Source: Bradyrhizobium sp. BTAi1 (lineage in GTDB: Bacteria; Pseudomonadota; Alphaproteobacteria; Rhizobiales; Xanthobacteraceae). Taken from it: a stretch of DNA of 64,000 nt. The notes beneath the pieces were generated by a model that saw nothing but the letters and a program-made list of their open reading frames with translations, was not told where the DNA came from and did no database searches. Below, one piece after another: positions 18,065 through 26,611 of this stretch. The stretch spans positions 6,281,501 through 6,345,500 of the forward strand of contig NC_009485.1 in NCBI RefSeq assembly GCF_000015165.1. The letters run 5' to 3'. The position numbers were made by a program, and so were the translations under genes. The first letter of the stretch is position 1, and each line of letters starts with the position of its first letter.

Positions 18065-18702
18065 CGAACGCGGCGGGCACGATCATGCTGGTGGACGACC
18101 ACGCCGTGGTGCGCGAGGGCTATCGGTCCATGCTGCAGAAGCAGCACGGCCTGCGTGTGGTCGCCGAAGCGTCCGATGGCGCCGAGGCCTACCGCCTGTT
18201 CAAGGAGGTGAGGCCGGATCTCGTCATCATGGACCTGACGATGCCGGGCGTCGGCGGCATCGAGGGCATTCGACGCATCCGGCAATGGGATCGCGACGCG
18301 CGCATTCTCGTGTTCACCATGCATGAGAACGCGGGATTCGCCGTGCAGGCGATCCGCGCCGGTGCCCGCGGCTATGTCACCAAGAGCAGCCCCCCGGAGA
18401 TCCTGGTCCGCGCGGTGATGGAGGTGCTCGGCGGCGCCATCGCGATCAGCCCCGACATCGACCACGAACTCGCGCTCAGCCGCCTGTGTGGCGAGAGGGC
18501 CGCCGCCGACGTCCTCACGGCGCGCGAGTTCGAGGTCATGCAGATGCTGCTCGCCGAGCGCACCACCGAGGAGATCGCATCCGCGCTTCACCTCAGCCCG
18601 AAGACGATCGCCAATCTGCATTCGTTGATCAAGGACAAGCTCGGCGTCGGCACCGATATCGAGCTGGTGCGCCTGGCGCTGCGCCAGGGCCTGCTGACCT
18701 GA
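18061..18702 (+). CDS. LuxR/NarL-family response regulator
   Basis: 213 residues. Receiver domain with acidic pair VDDH (11-14), phosphorylation site Asp58 (VIMDLTMPG) and conserved Lys in YVTKSSPPEIL; C-terminal LuxR-type helix-turn-helix (about 148-205: LTAREFEVMQMLLAERTTEEIASALHLS). Partner of the kinase at 16640, translationally coupled by an ATGA overlap (18061-18064). An in-frame ATG at 18052 would overlap further and is less likely. Confidence 0.93.
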   Translation: MTNAAGTIMLVDDHAVVREGYRSMLQKQHGLRVVAEASDGAEAYRLFKEVRPDLVIMDLTMPGVGGIEGIRRIRQWDRDARILVFTMHENAGFAVQAIRAGARGYVTKSSPPEILVRAVMEVLGGAIAISPDIDHELALSRLCGERAAADVLTAREFEVMQMLLAERTTEEIASALHLSPKTIANLHSLIKDKLGVGTDIELVRLALRQGLLT

Positions 18703-18737
18703 CCCCGATCGACGTCCACGATTTATCGGGGGTCAGG
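18698..18737. terminator. Bidirectional hairpin spanning two convergent stop codons
   Basis: Arms CCTGACCCCGAT (18698-18709) and ATCGGGGGTCAGG (18725-18737) pair with one bulged G. The stem contains the stop codon of the response regulator and the stop codon of the convergent small gene. No U-run follows, so it may act as an mRNA 3' end stabiliser rather than a strict intrinsic terminator. Confidence 0.6.
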
Positions 18738-19035
18738 ACTGCTCCGGGTGAATGCGTGCCGCGTCAGCCGTCTCCGATGCGGACTCCCGGCTTTCGGGAT
18801 CGACCGTCAGATGAAACTCCCGCCCCAGCCGGCGCTGCACGCTCATGACGGCGCGGTCGATGTCGCTGATCAGGCTGTCGCCAAGAACGACATGGGGAAT
18901 TTCCCAGTTGCGGCCGCTGCGCACGTCGACGGCCTGGACGGACGGCACGCGCGCGGTCTCGCATCCCGGCTGCGCGCGGATCGCGTCTTCCACCAGGCGG
19001 GTCAGCTCCGCCCGGGTCTTGCCGATGGTCGTCAT
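18733..19035 (-). CDS. Small conserved-looking hypothetical protein
   Basis: About 100 residues, unrecognised. Predicted alpha-helical start (TTIGKTRAELTRLVEDAIR) followed by a beta-rich middle (VPSVQAVDVRSGRNWEIPHVVLGD) and a helix (SDIDRAVMSVQRRLGREF). Start chosen at the ATG 19035, 8 bp after the SDR gene on the same strand, so the two look cotranscribed. No cysteines beyond one, no signal peptide. Codon use matches neighbours, which supports a real gene, but function is unknown. Confidence 0.6.
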   Translation of the reverse strand: MTTIGKTRAELTRLVEDAIRAQPGCETARVPSVQAVDVRSGRNWEIPHVVLGDSLISDIDRAVMSVQRRLGREFHLTVDPESRESASETADAARIHPEQS

Positions 19036-19043
19036 GGCCTGGG

Positions 19044-19901
19044 TCAGACCTTGGCCGGCGGTGTCAGGCCGAGCCGCTTGGCGATGATGCGGTCGACGGT
19101 CCGCTTCGGCAGCAGCCGGGTGATCCACTGCCGCAGCGGATCGGGCGCAATCTCGTAGCGCACCTTGGGCGCGGGCGCCGTCAGCGCCTCGAACACCCGC
19201 TCGGCGATGGTCTCAGCCGGCAGCCCGATCTTGCCGAGATGCAGCATGAAGCCGCGGATCCGCTGCAACGCCGGAAAGAACGGCGAGCTCTGATAGGCCG
19301 ACAGGTCGACCTCCTCCGCCTTGGCCCAGATCGGCGTCTTCACCGCGCCGGGGGCAATGATGATGACGTCGATCCCGAACAGCATCAATTCGCGACGCAG
19401 GCTCTCCGACAGACCTTCGACCGCGTGCTTGGAGGTCGAATAAGGCGCCATCAGCGGATTGCCATTGCGGCCTGCCACCGAGCTGATCATCACGATCCGC
19501 CCTGCCGCGCCGGACCTCGCGGGATCCGCCCCGAGCAGCGGCGCGAAGGCCTGGGTGGCAATGACCGGGCCGATGACATTGACCTCCATCTGGCGGCGGA
19601 ACTCCGCGATCGGCAGCTCCGTCACCGGACCAGCGACCGCAATGCCGGCATTGTTGACCAGGCCGGCAAGCGCCTCGCCGCCAAGCGCCGCCCGCACCTC
19701 GCCGGCGGCTGCCTTGACCGCCGCCTCGTCCGTGACGTCGAACAGCAAGGGAGTGAAGTTCGCGCCGAGCTCGGTGCGCAGCCGTTCCGCATCAAGCGGG
19801 TTGCGAACACTCCCAAAGACACGAAAGCCACGTGCGAGCAGAAGCTTCGAACAGGCGAAACCGATGCCCGTGGACGCGCCGGTGACGACGACGGATTTCA
19901 T
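19044..19901 (-). CDS. Short-chain dehydrogenase/reductase
   Basis: 285 residues, classical SDR. Dinucleotide-binding TGASTGIG (7-14), NNAG motif, catalytic Ser in MISSVAG and the YxxxK pair in APYSTSKHAVEGL. The FGSVRNPLDAERL segment with an Arg after the second beta strand suggests NADP(H). The C-terminal extension (about 240-285: APDPLRQWITRLLPKRTVDRII) is typical of SDRs acting on lipophilic or steroid-like substrates near membranes; the true substrate is unknown. First gene of a two-gene minus-strand unit. Confidence 0.9.
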   Translation of the reverse strand: MKSVVVTGASTGIGFACSKLLLARGFRVFGSVRNPLDAERLRTELGANFTPLLFDVTDEAAVKAAAGEVRAALGGEALAGLVNNAGIAVAGPVTELPIAEFRRQMEVNVIGPVIATQAFAPLLGADPARSGAAGRIVMISSVAGRNGNPLMAPYSTSKHAVEGLSESLRRELMLFGIDVIIIAPGAVKTPIWAKAEEVDLSAYQSSPFFPALQRIRGFMLHLGKIGLPAETIAERVFEALTAPAPKVRYEIAPDPLRQWITRLLPKRTVDRIIAKRLGLTPPAKV

Positions 19902-20361
19902 GGCGACCTCAACGATTTGCCGGACGATTATCGCATGAGATGCAGCGTCATGCTGGTGCTGTTTTCAGCGGCGGACGGGCGCGACAGCCGGCTGCGCTTC
20001 CGGCAGCCGTTCGAGCCGATGACACCGGGAATCGTCTCGCTGGCGGCCGGGCGGACCGCCGCAAGAATGTGATTTAGAATTCGATCCTTGAGCGGATGAC
20101 AGCTGAGGTGAGCTGGATGAGGGCGGATAATCGAGATCAAGAAACGTCTCTGACCTTATGAGATCATTAACCTTTCCGTCTTTACCCGGAGCTCTTTTGC
20201 CGATCGTGGCCGATCGTCCGATGCAGCGCTGCGGTGGCGCCAATCGGCACCTGTTTAGCAGCGCTAGCCGCTTCGTCTTAATTTTCCGTATCCGTGTTTC
20301 TCCGGAGTACTACGCTCCTGGCCCCTAACACATTGTTATCGCCGATACGGAAAGCTGCGCG
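19902..20361. other. 460-bp intergenic stretch, no gene recognised
   Basis: Lies between the divergent SDR and DUF2336 genes. It has AT-richer parts near 20140-20180 and 20270-20345 that probably hold the two promoters. No convincing ORF, RNA or repeat was seen. Confidence 0.5.
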
Positions 20362-21540
20362 GTGCCGAGCCCGCAGCGGAGCAGAAGCGCGGCCGCTGCG
20401 GCAATTCCGGACCAGACGAGCGTGACCGTGTCTCAGCCAGAACAGCTTCCCGATTCAGAACATTCGATCATCTCCGAACTCGAGGACGCGGTTCGCGGCG
20501 GCTCCTCCGAGAAGCGCGTCCACACGCTCCGCCAAGTCACCAACCTGTTCCTGCATGATGGCGAACGCCTCAGCGAGGAGCAGATCAAAGTGTTCGACAA
20601 CGTGCTGTGCATGCTGGTGTCCCGCGTCGAGACGCGGGCGCGGGCCGAGCTCAGCAAGCATCTGGCGCCGGTCGATTACGCGCCGGTCGACGTCATCCAG
20701 CGCCTCGCCCGTGACGACGAGATTTCGGTCGCCGAGAGCGTGCTGATGCATTCGACCCGGCTGTCCGAACACACCCTGGTCGAGGTCGCATCGACCAAGG
20801 GCCAGGACCACCTGATGGCGATCTCGAGCCGCCCGCATCTGACCGAGGCCGTCACCGACATCATCGTCGACCGCGGCGAACGTCGCGTCATCCGCAAGCT
20901 CGCCAACAACCAGACCGCGCGCTTCTCCGAGACCGGCTATTCCGGGATGATGGCGCATGCCGAGGATGACGACGAACTGACCGAGATCATCGGGCTGCGC
21001 GTCGACCTGCCGAACAAGCATTTGCGCGACCTCCTGCGCCGCGCCACCGATTCGGTGCGCACCAAGCTGATGGCCTCCGCCCCGCCGGCGCTGCAGAAGG
21101 AGATCAAGAAGGTCCTGAAGACCATCAGCGACGTCGCGCGCAGCGATGGCGGCCTGGTCGGGCGCGACTTCACGCTGGCCGAAGAGGCCGTCAAGCGCAT
21201 GAAAGGGCTGAACGAGCTCAACGACACCGCCATTGCCTTTTTCGCCGAGACCCGCCGCTTCGGCGAAGTAGCGGCCGCGCTCGGCCTGCTCAACAACGTG
21301 CCGACCGAGATGATGGCCAAGGTGCTGGAAGGCCCGCGCACCGACATCGTGCTGATCCCCTGCCGGGCGGCCGGGCTGATCTGGCCCGCCGTCGCCAAGA
21401 TCCTGACTCACCGCCCGATCAAGCACGCCATCGACAGCGAGACGCTCAAGCTGGCGGAGCGCGATTACACCAGACTGTCGCTGGACACGGCGCAGCGCAC
21501 GCTGCGGTTCTGGATGGTGCACAACAAGGTCGAGAAGTAA
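20362..21540 (+). CDS. DUF2336 domain-containing protein
   Basis: 392 residues, almost all alpha-helical and HEAT-like, without signal peptide or transmembrane helix. The DUF2336 pattern is visible in LEDAVRGGSSEKRVHTLRQVTNLFL, RLARDDEISVAESVLMHS and VTDIIVDRGERRVIRKLANN. Family function is poorly defined; members are common in Alphaproteobacteria. The frame starts with GTG at 20362; a second GTG start at about 20428 (before SQPEQLPDSEHSII) is equally possible and would remove an Ala-rich lead. Monocistronic, ending 100 bp before the first cobalamin leader. Confidence 0.8.
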   Translation: MPSPQRSRSAAAAAIPDQTSVTVSQPEQLPDSEHSIISELEDAVRGGSSEKRVHTLRQVTNLFLHDGERLSEEQIKVFDNVLCMLVSRVETRARAELSKHLAPVDYAPVDVIQRLARDDEISVAESVLMHSTRLSEHTLVEVASTKGQDHLMAISSRPHLTEAVTDIIVDRGERRVIRKLANNQTARFSETGYSGMMAHAEDDDELTEIIGLRVDLPNKHLRDLLRRATDSVRTKLMASAPPALQKEIKKVLKTISDVARSDGGLVGRDFTLAEEAVKRMKGLNELNDTAIAFFAETRRFGEVAAALGLLNNVPTEMMAKVLEGPRTDIVLIPCRAAGLIWPAVAKILTHRPIKHAIDSETLKLAERDYTRLSLDTAQRTLRFWMVHNKVEK

Positions 21541-21644
21541 GCCGGACCGACCTTGCCGGTTTCGCAGGACGGAGTCGCGCGATACCGGCCTATCGCCGGG
21601 AGATCGCGTCGCCGTGATTGACTCGGCCACACCCGCACACCTAC

Positions 21645-21858
21645 TGTGATGACGACGGTGCCCCATAACCGGGGCTCAAAAGGGAATGCGGCGCCGGACG
21701 CGTCTCGCGAGGGACATGATCGAAGGGCGCAGCTGTCCCCGCTCGTGCAGGCGGCAAATGACGCGTCATAGGCCACTCGGAAATCCTGGTCCCGGAACGA
21801 CGTCATGGCGGCTATGACACGCGAGCCAGGGCACCCGCCGTCAGCGGTGGTCACACGC
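21645..21858 (+). ncRNA. Cobalamin riboswitch, degenerate copy upstream of btuB copy 1
   Basis: Order of elements matches the cobalamin aptamer: GGTGCC, GGGGCTCAAAAGGGAAT, CGCAGCTGTCCCC, GTCATAGGCCACT and a B12-box relative AGCCAGGGCACCCGCC (21824-21839). Compared with the intact copy at 24157, the B12 box has three substitutions, the conserved CAACTGTAA is replaced by TCGTGCAGG, and the GTCAGATGCCACTGG core is altered. It may bind cobalamin weakly or not at all. Confidence 0.75.
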
Positions 21859-21921
21859 GAACATATCGGTCCGGATGGTGTTGGCACCGTCTTCAGGCCG
21901 GCCGGCAACGACCTGCGTGGC

Positions 21922-21969
21922 ACCTCGTTCGCGGTGACGTGCCACTGACGTGATGCCGAGGTCCACGTG
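21922..21969 (+). promoter_or_regulatory. SD-sequestering stem before btuB copy 1 start
   Basis: ACCTCG (21922-21927) can pair with CGAGGT (21957-21962), which contains the GAGG Shine-Dalgarno 5 nt upstream of the GTG start at 21967. The inner arms TGACGT / ACGTGA have a mismatch compared with copy 2. This looks like a translational expression platform for the riboswitch. Confidence 0.55.
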
Positions 21970-24009
21970 TCTCCCGTTTCCCATGCCCGGCACTGCCGCG
22001 CCGTCCTGTCCTCGTCCTGTGTGCTCACATCGATTGCGCTGCTCGGTGCGTTTTCTGCAGCCGCGCAGCAATCCGCCTCCCCGCATCTGCTGCCGCCCGT
22101 CGAGGTCGACCCGCCACACAAACCGGCCGCCCGGAAACCGGTCGTCGCCGGCAGATCTCATGCCCGCAGCGCGGCATCGGCGCAGAGGCCGGTAGCGCCT
22201 GCCGCCGCCAGCCCAACCGGCATCGCCACGCCAGCCGCCGAGGCCGGCCGGTCGATCACCGTGGTGACTGACAAGGATATCGCCACCCAGCAGGGCCGCA
22301 GCCTGCCGGACATCCTGAGCACGGTCCCCGGCTTGACCGTCGTGCAGGCCGGCGGTCCGGGCGGGCAGAGCACCGTCTCCACCCGCGGCACCAGCGCCAA
22401 CCATACCAAGCTCGTCATCGACGGCGTCGATGTCGGCAACGTCACCAACAGCAATGGCGCGCCCGATGTCGAGCATCTGCTCACCGCCGACATCCAGCGG
22501 CTCGAGGTGCTGCGCGGGCCGCAGAGCGGCCTCTATGGCGCGGATGCGCTCGGCGGCGTGATCTCGATCACCACCCGCAAGGGTGACGGACCGGCACAAG
22601 CCACCGGCTCGATCGAAACCGGCGCGTATCGGAGTTTCAACCAGACCGCGGGACTCAGCGGCTCAAAGGATCAATTCAACTACGCGTTCAACATTGCGCA
22701 CCTTCACGCCGGCGATGTGCCGGTGACGCCCTGGCAATTGCTGCCACCAGGACGGAAGGCGATCGGCAACGCCTATGACAACGTCACGGCGTCGACCAGG
22801 CTCGGCGTCGACCTGAACGAGGCTTGGACGCTGAACGCGCTGGTTCGCCACACCGACGCGAGCCTGCTGTTCACCGGGGACAGCGGATCTCCGAGCTTTC
22901 CGAATGCAACCCAAAGCCATCACACCGACCGCCAGTTGACGACCCGCGAGGAAGCCGTCTGGTCGCTGCTCGGCGGCCGCATCCGCAACCATTTCGGCGT
23001 GAACTACGTCAACAACTGGTCTTACGATCTGGCGCCCGGCAATCCGGCGCCTACCATCGCCACCGGCGAGCGCATCAAATATGACTGGCGCGCAGTGGCC
23101 GAAATCGCGCCGCGCAATCATCTTGTGGTCGGCCTGGAGCAGCAGGCCGAGCGGCTGAAGGCGGCCGACGTCCTGGCCGAGAACGGCAACAAGGCCGGCT
23201 TCGTCGAGCTGCAGACCGAATTCGCCAAGCGCTGGTTCGTGGTCGCGAGCCTGCGCGACGATGTCGACGATCGGTTCGGCGGCCACGGCACCTACCGGAT
23301 CGCGCCGGCGGTGATCCTGCCGGTGACCGAGACCCGGCTGAAGGCGAGCTATGGCACCGGCTTCAAGGTGCCGACCTTGAGCCAGTTGTATCAGAATTTT
23401 CCGGCCTTCAATTTCTTCGCCAATCCGAACCTGAAGCCGGAGGCGAGCATCGGCTACGATGCCGGCTTCGAGCAGCCGCTGTTCGACGATCGGTTGCGCT
23501 TCGGCGCGACCTACTTCCACAATGACATCACCAACCTGATCAGTTTCAACGCGAACGCCACCTCCTTTGCCAATATCGGCTTCGCCACCACCGAAGGCAC
23601 CGAGAGCTTCGTCGCGGCGAAACTGACCGATCGCATCTGGCTCCGCGCAGACTACACGTTCACCCGCGCGGTCGACGCGAGCACCGGTCAGCAGCTGTTG
23701 CGCCAGCCGAGAGAGAAATGGAGCGCCACCGCCACATGGCTGCCGGTCGATGCGCTGACGCTGTCGGCCACCCTGCTGCGCGTCGGCGACTGGCTCGACA
23801 TCAGCCGCGACGGCACCACGACCGGCCTCGTCGCGCCCGGCTATACGCTGGTGAATCTGCGCGGCGACTACGCCCTCTCGGACCAGGTCAAGCTGTTCGC
23901 CCGGATCGACAATCTGTTCAACCGCCATTACCAGAACCCGACCGGCTTCCTGGCGCCCGGCTTCGGCATGTTCGGCGGCATCCGGATGGCCACCTCCGGG
24001 CTGCAGTGA
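21967..24009 (+). CDS. btuB: TonB-dependent cobalamin receptor, copy 1
   Basis: 680 residues. Signal peptide (about 1-34, ending SAAAQQ), Pro-rich linker, plug domain (about 95-210: VVTDKDIATQQGRSLPDIL, VSTRGTSANHTKLVIDGVDVG, LRGPQSGLYGADALGGVI) and a 22-strand-type barrel (FKVPTLSQLYQNFPAFNFF, NLFNRHYQNPTGFL). The BtuB assignment rests on the plug sequence and on the cobalamin leader. Closely similar to the receptor at 24469 along the whole length, so the pair is a tandem duplication. The C-terminus ends GLQ rather than the usual aromatic residue. GTG start chosen because GAGG is 5 nt upstream and the homologous position is used in copy 2. Confidence 0.88.
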   Translation: MSPVSHARHCRAVLSSSCVLTSIALLGAFSAAAQQSASPHLLPPVEVDPPHKPAARKPVVAGRSHARSAASAQRPVAPAAASPTGIATPAAEAGRSITVVTDKDIATQQGRSLPDILSTVPGLTVVQAGGPGGQSTVSTRGTSANHTKLVIDGVDVGNVTNSNGAPDVEHLLTADIQRLEVLRGPQSGLYGADALGGVISITTRKGDGPAQATGSIETGAYRSFNQTAGLSGSKDQFNYAFNIAHLHAGDVPVTPWQLLPPGRKAIGNAYDNVTASTRLGVDLNEAWTLNALVRHTDASLLFTGDSGSPSFPNATQSHHTDRQLTTREEAVWSLLGGRIRNHFGVNYVNNWSYDLAPGNPAPTIATGERIKYDWRAVAEIAPRNHLVVGLEQQAERLKAADVLAENGNKAGFVELQTEFAKRWFVVASLRDDVDDRFGGHGTYRIAPAVILPVTETRLKASYGTGFKVPTLSQLYQNFPAFNFFANPNLKPEASIGYDAGFEQPLFDDRLRFGATYFHNDITNLISFNANATSFANIGFATTEGTESFVAAKLTDRIWLRADYTFTRAVDASTGQQLLRQPREKWSATATWLPVDALTLSATLLRVGDWLDISRDGTTTGLVAPGYTLVNLRGDYALSDQVKLFARIDNLFNRHYQNPTGFLAPGFGMFGGIRMATSGLQ

Positions 24010-24010
24010 C

Positions 24011-24119
24011 GATGCCAACACGCTGGCCTGGGCGGTCGCGGTCAGGCAGGGCACGCGGCCGCGCTCGGACTCGGAGCAGACGGTGTAGCCGGGGGCCCTT
24101 CGGCGCCATCATCGCCACG
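24011..24119. pseudogene. Chimeric scar: membrane-protein gene fragment joined to an ilvC fragment
   Basis: Positions 24011-24032 are identical (22/22) to 26870-26891 inside the membrane-protein gene. From about 24031 to 24119 the sequence matches the ilvC region at about 27827-27917 in the same orientation (for example GGTCAGGCAGGGCACGC, CGGAGCAGACGGTGTAG, CCCTTCGGCGCCATCATC), with scattered substitutions and a small gap. The two source genes share GATCGCGATC at the switch point. At 24119-24120 the sequence changes to the btuB leader. No reading frame is kept. Confidence 0.8.
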
Positions 24120-24156
24120 ATTGACTCAGCCACACGCGCACACCTACTGTGATGGT

Positions 24157-24350
24157 GACGGTGCCCCCTGACCGGGGCTCAAAAGGGAATGCGGTGCCGG
24201 ACGTCCTTAACGGATCGTTCGAAGGCCGCAGCTGCCCCCGCAACTGTAAGCGGCGAATCTCACGTCAGATGCCACTGGGAATTCTCGGTCCTGGGAAGGC
24301 GGCGTTGAGGTGACGACCCGCGAGCCAGGAGACCTGCCGTCAGCCGTGGT
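24157..24350 (+). ncRNA. Cobalamin riboswitch upstream of btuB copy 2
   Basis: All conserved blocks are present: GGTGCCCC, GGGGCTCAAAAGGGAAT, GCCGCAGCTGCCCCCGCAA then CTGTAAGCGG, GTCAGATGCCACTGGG, CCTGGGAAGG and an intact B12 box AGCCAGGAGACCTGCC (24323-24338). Binding of adenosylcobalamin normally represses the downstream uptake gene. The leader between aptamer and start codon holds the SD-sequestering stem at 24422-24462. Confidence 0.93.
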
Positions 24351-24421
24351 CACACGCGAGGATGCCGGTCGGGGCGTTTATTGGCATCGTTTCTACGCCG
24401 GGCAGCATTGGCCGGTGTGAA

Positions 24422-24471
24422 ACCTCGTTCGCGGTGACGTGCCACTGACGTCATGCCGAGGTTTCCTCGTG
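24422..24471 (+). promoter_or_regulatory. SD-sequestering stem before btuB copy 2 start
   Basis: Nested arms ACCTCG (24422-24427)/CGAGGT (24457-24462) and TGACGT (24435-24440)/ACGTCA (24448-24453) form a hairpin that buries GAGG, 7 nt upstream of the GTG start at 24469. This supports both the start-codon choice and control at translation. Confidence 0.6.
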
Positions 24472-26541
24472 TTCTCGTTCCTATCCGTCGCCCGGCGCCA
24501 TCGCGCCGGCCTGTTGTCGTCGACCGTCCTGGTCTCCATCGCGACGTTCGGCGCGGCTCCGGCCACCGCCCAGCAATCCGCCTCCCCCGACCTGCTGCCG
24601 CCGGTCGAGGTCGATCCGCCCCGCAAGCCGGCCGCTCCGAAGTCGGCCTTGCCGCGTGGGGCGCAGACGCCGCGCGCACGCGCATCGCAGCCGGCGGCCA
24701 CGCAGAGCGCCGCCGCCAAGGCCAACGCACAACTCGTCGTCAGCCCGACCGGCATCGCAACCCCCGCTGCCCATGTGGCGAACGCGATCACCGTCGTTAC
24801 GGCCAAGGACATCGCCACACAACAGGCCCGCAGCGTGCCCGACATCCTCGCCGCCATTCCCGGCTTGAACGTCGTGCAGACCGGCGGCGCTGGCGGGCAG
24901 AGCTCGGTCTTCACCCGCGGGACAAACGCGAATCACACCAAGATCCTGATCGACGGCATCGATGTCGGCGACGCCACCAATGCCAATGGTGCGTTCGACT
25001 TCGCCCATCTGCTGACCTCGGACATCCAGCAGTTCGAGGTGCTGAGGGGGCCGCAGAGCGGCCTCTATGGCTCGGATGCGATCGGTGGCGTCATCTCGGT
25101 GATCACGCGCAAGGGCGACGGCCCGGCGCGGGCAACCGCTTCGATCGAGACCGGCACGTATCAGACCTTCAACCAGTCGGCCGGCGTCAGCGGGTCGCAG
25201 GACAATGTGAACTACGCGATCAATGTCGCGCATCTCCATGCCGGCGACATTCCGGTCACGCCACAGCAATTGCTGCCGGCGGGGCAGAAGGCGATCGGCA
25301 ACGCCTATGACAACGTCACCGCCTCGACCAAATTCGGCGTCGACCTCAACGAGGCCTGGTCGCTGAATTCGGTGTTGCGCTATACGGACGCGACGCTGCT
25401 GTTCACCGGCGACGGCGGCTTTCCCAGCGTCCCGAACGCGGCCCAGAGCAGCCATGCCGTGCAGCAGTTCGCCACGCGCGAGGAAGCCGTGTGGTCGCTG
25501 CTCGACGGCCGCATCAAAAACTATTTCGTTATCAACTACGTCAACAACCGGACGTCCGATCTCACCGCGGGCAATCCCCTCGCCGCAATCTCGACCGGCG
25601 AGCGCATCAAATATGATTGGCACGCGGTCACCGAACTCGCTCCGCACAACAATTTCATCGTCGGGCTCGAGCAGCAGACCGACCGTCTCCAGACCACGGG
25701 TCTGACGGCCGAGAACGGCAACAGAGCCGGCTTCGTCGAGGTGCAGACGAATTTCGCACAGCGCATGTTCCTGGTCGCGAGCCTACGCAACGACATCAAC
25801 GATCAATTCGGCAGCCATGGCACCTACCGGATCGCACCGGCCGTGATCCTGCCGGTCACCGAAACCAAGCTGAAGGCGAGCTACGGCACCGGCTTCAAGG
25901 CGCCGACCTTGAGCCAGCTCTATCAGGACTTTCCGGCGTTCAACTTCTTCGCCAATCCGAACCTCAAGCCGGAGCAGAGCACCGGCTATGATGCGGGATT
26001 CGAGCAGCCGCTGTTCGACGATCGCATCCGCTTCGGCGCGACTTACTTCCACAACAGCATCAGCAACCTGATCAACTCCAATGCGACCTTCACCTCCTAC
26101 GCCAATGTCGGACTCGCCACCACCGAGGGCACCGAGAGCTTCGTCACAGCGCAACTGACGGACCGGCTGTCGCTGCGCGCGGACTATACGTTCACGCGCG
26201 CGGTCGACGCGACGACCGGTCAGCAGCTGCTGCGCCGCCCGAAGGAAAAATGGAGCGCGACAGCGATCTGGACGCCGCTGGACCCGCTGACGGTGTCGGC
26301 CACCTTGCTGCGCGTCAGCAACTGGCGCGACGTCAGCCGCGACGGCATGACCTCTGGCCTCGTCGCGCCCGGCTATACGGTCGTGAACCTGCGCGCCGAC
26401 TACGCGGTCTCCGACAAAGTCAAACTATTCGGCCGCATCGATAACCTGTTCAACCGGCACTATCAGAACCCGACCGGCTTCCTGGCCCCGGGCCTCGGCA
26501 TGTTCGGCGGCATCCGTGTGGCGAGCTTCGGGATGGAGTGA
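24469..26541 (+). CDS. btuB: TonB-dependent cobalamin receptor, copy 2
   Basis: 690 residues from the GTG at 24469. Signal peptide (about 1-35, ending APATAQQ), a linker longer than in copy 1 (Ala/Arg-rich, about 36-90), plug (VVTAKDIATQQARSVPDIL, VFTRGTNANHTKILIDGIDVG, LRGPQSGLYGSDAIGGVI) and barrel (FKAPTLSQLYQDFPAFNFF, LFNRHYQNPTGFLAPGLGMF). Preceded by an intact cobalamin riboswitch, so this copy should be repressed by B12. An upstream in-frame GTG at 24439 lies inside the regulatory stem and is unlikely. Followed 70 bp later by a membrane-protein gene. Confidence 0.9.
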   Translation: MFSFLSVARRHRAGLLSSTVLVSIATFGAAPATAQQSASPDLLPPVEVDPPRKPAAPKSALPRGAQTPRARASQPAATQSAAAKANAQLVVSPTGIATPAAHVANAITVVTAKDIATQQARSVPDILAAIPGLNVVQTGGAGGQSSVFTRGTNANHTKILIDGIDVGDATNANGAFDFAHLLTSDIQQFEVLRGPQSGLYGSDAIGGVISVITRKGDGPARATASIETGTYQTFNQSAGVSGSQDNVNYAINVAHLHAGDIPVTPQQLLPAGQKAIGNAYDNVTASTKFGVDLNEAWSLNSVLRYTDATLLFTGDGGFPSVPNAAQSSHAVQQFATREEAVWSLLDGRIKNYFVINYVNNRTSDLTAGNPLAAISTGERIKYDWHAVTELAPHNNFIVGLEQQTDRLQTTGLTAENGNRAGFVEVQTNFAQRMFLVASLRNDINDQFGSHGTYRIAPAVILPVTETKLKASYGTGFKAPTLSQLYQDFPAFNFFANPNLKPEQSTGYDAGFEQPLFDDRIRFGATYFHNSISNLINSNATFTSYANVGLATTEGTESFVTAQLTDRLSLRADYTFTRAVDATTGQQLLRRPKEKWSATAIWTPLDPLTVSATLLRVSNWRDVSRDGMTSGLVAPGYTVVNLRADYAVSDKVKLFGRIDNLFNRHYQNPTGFLAPGLGMFGGIRVASFGME

Positions 26542-26611
26542 ACGCCCTGCCCTGCGAATCGCTGTCATCGACATCCCCAATGGACTACAATCCCCCCGAA
26601 GGAGACGACCC

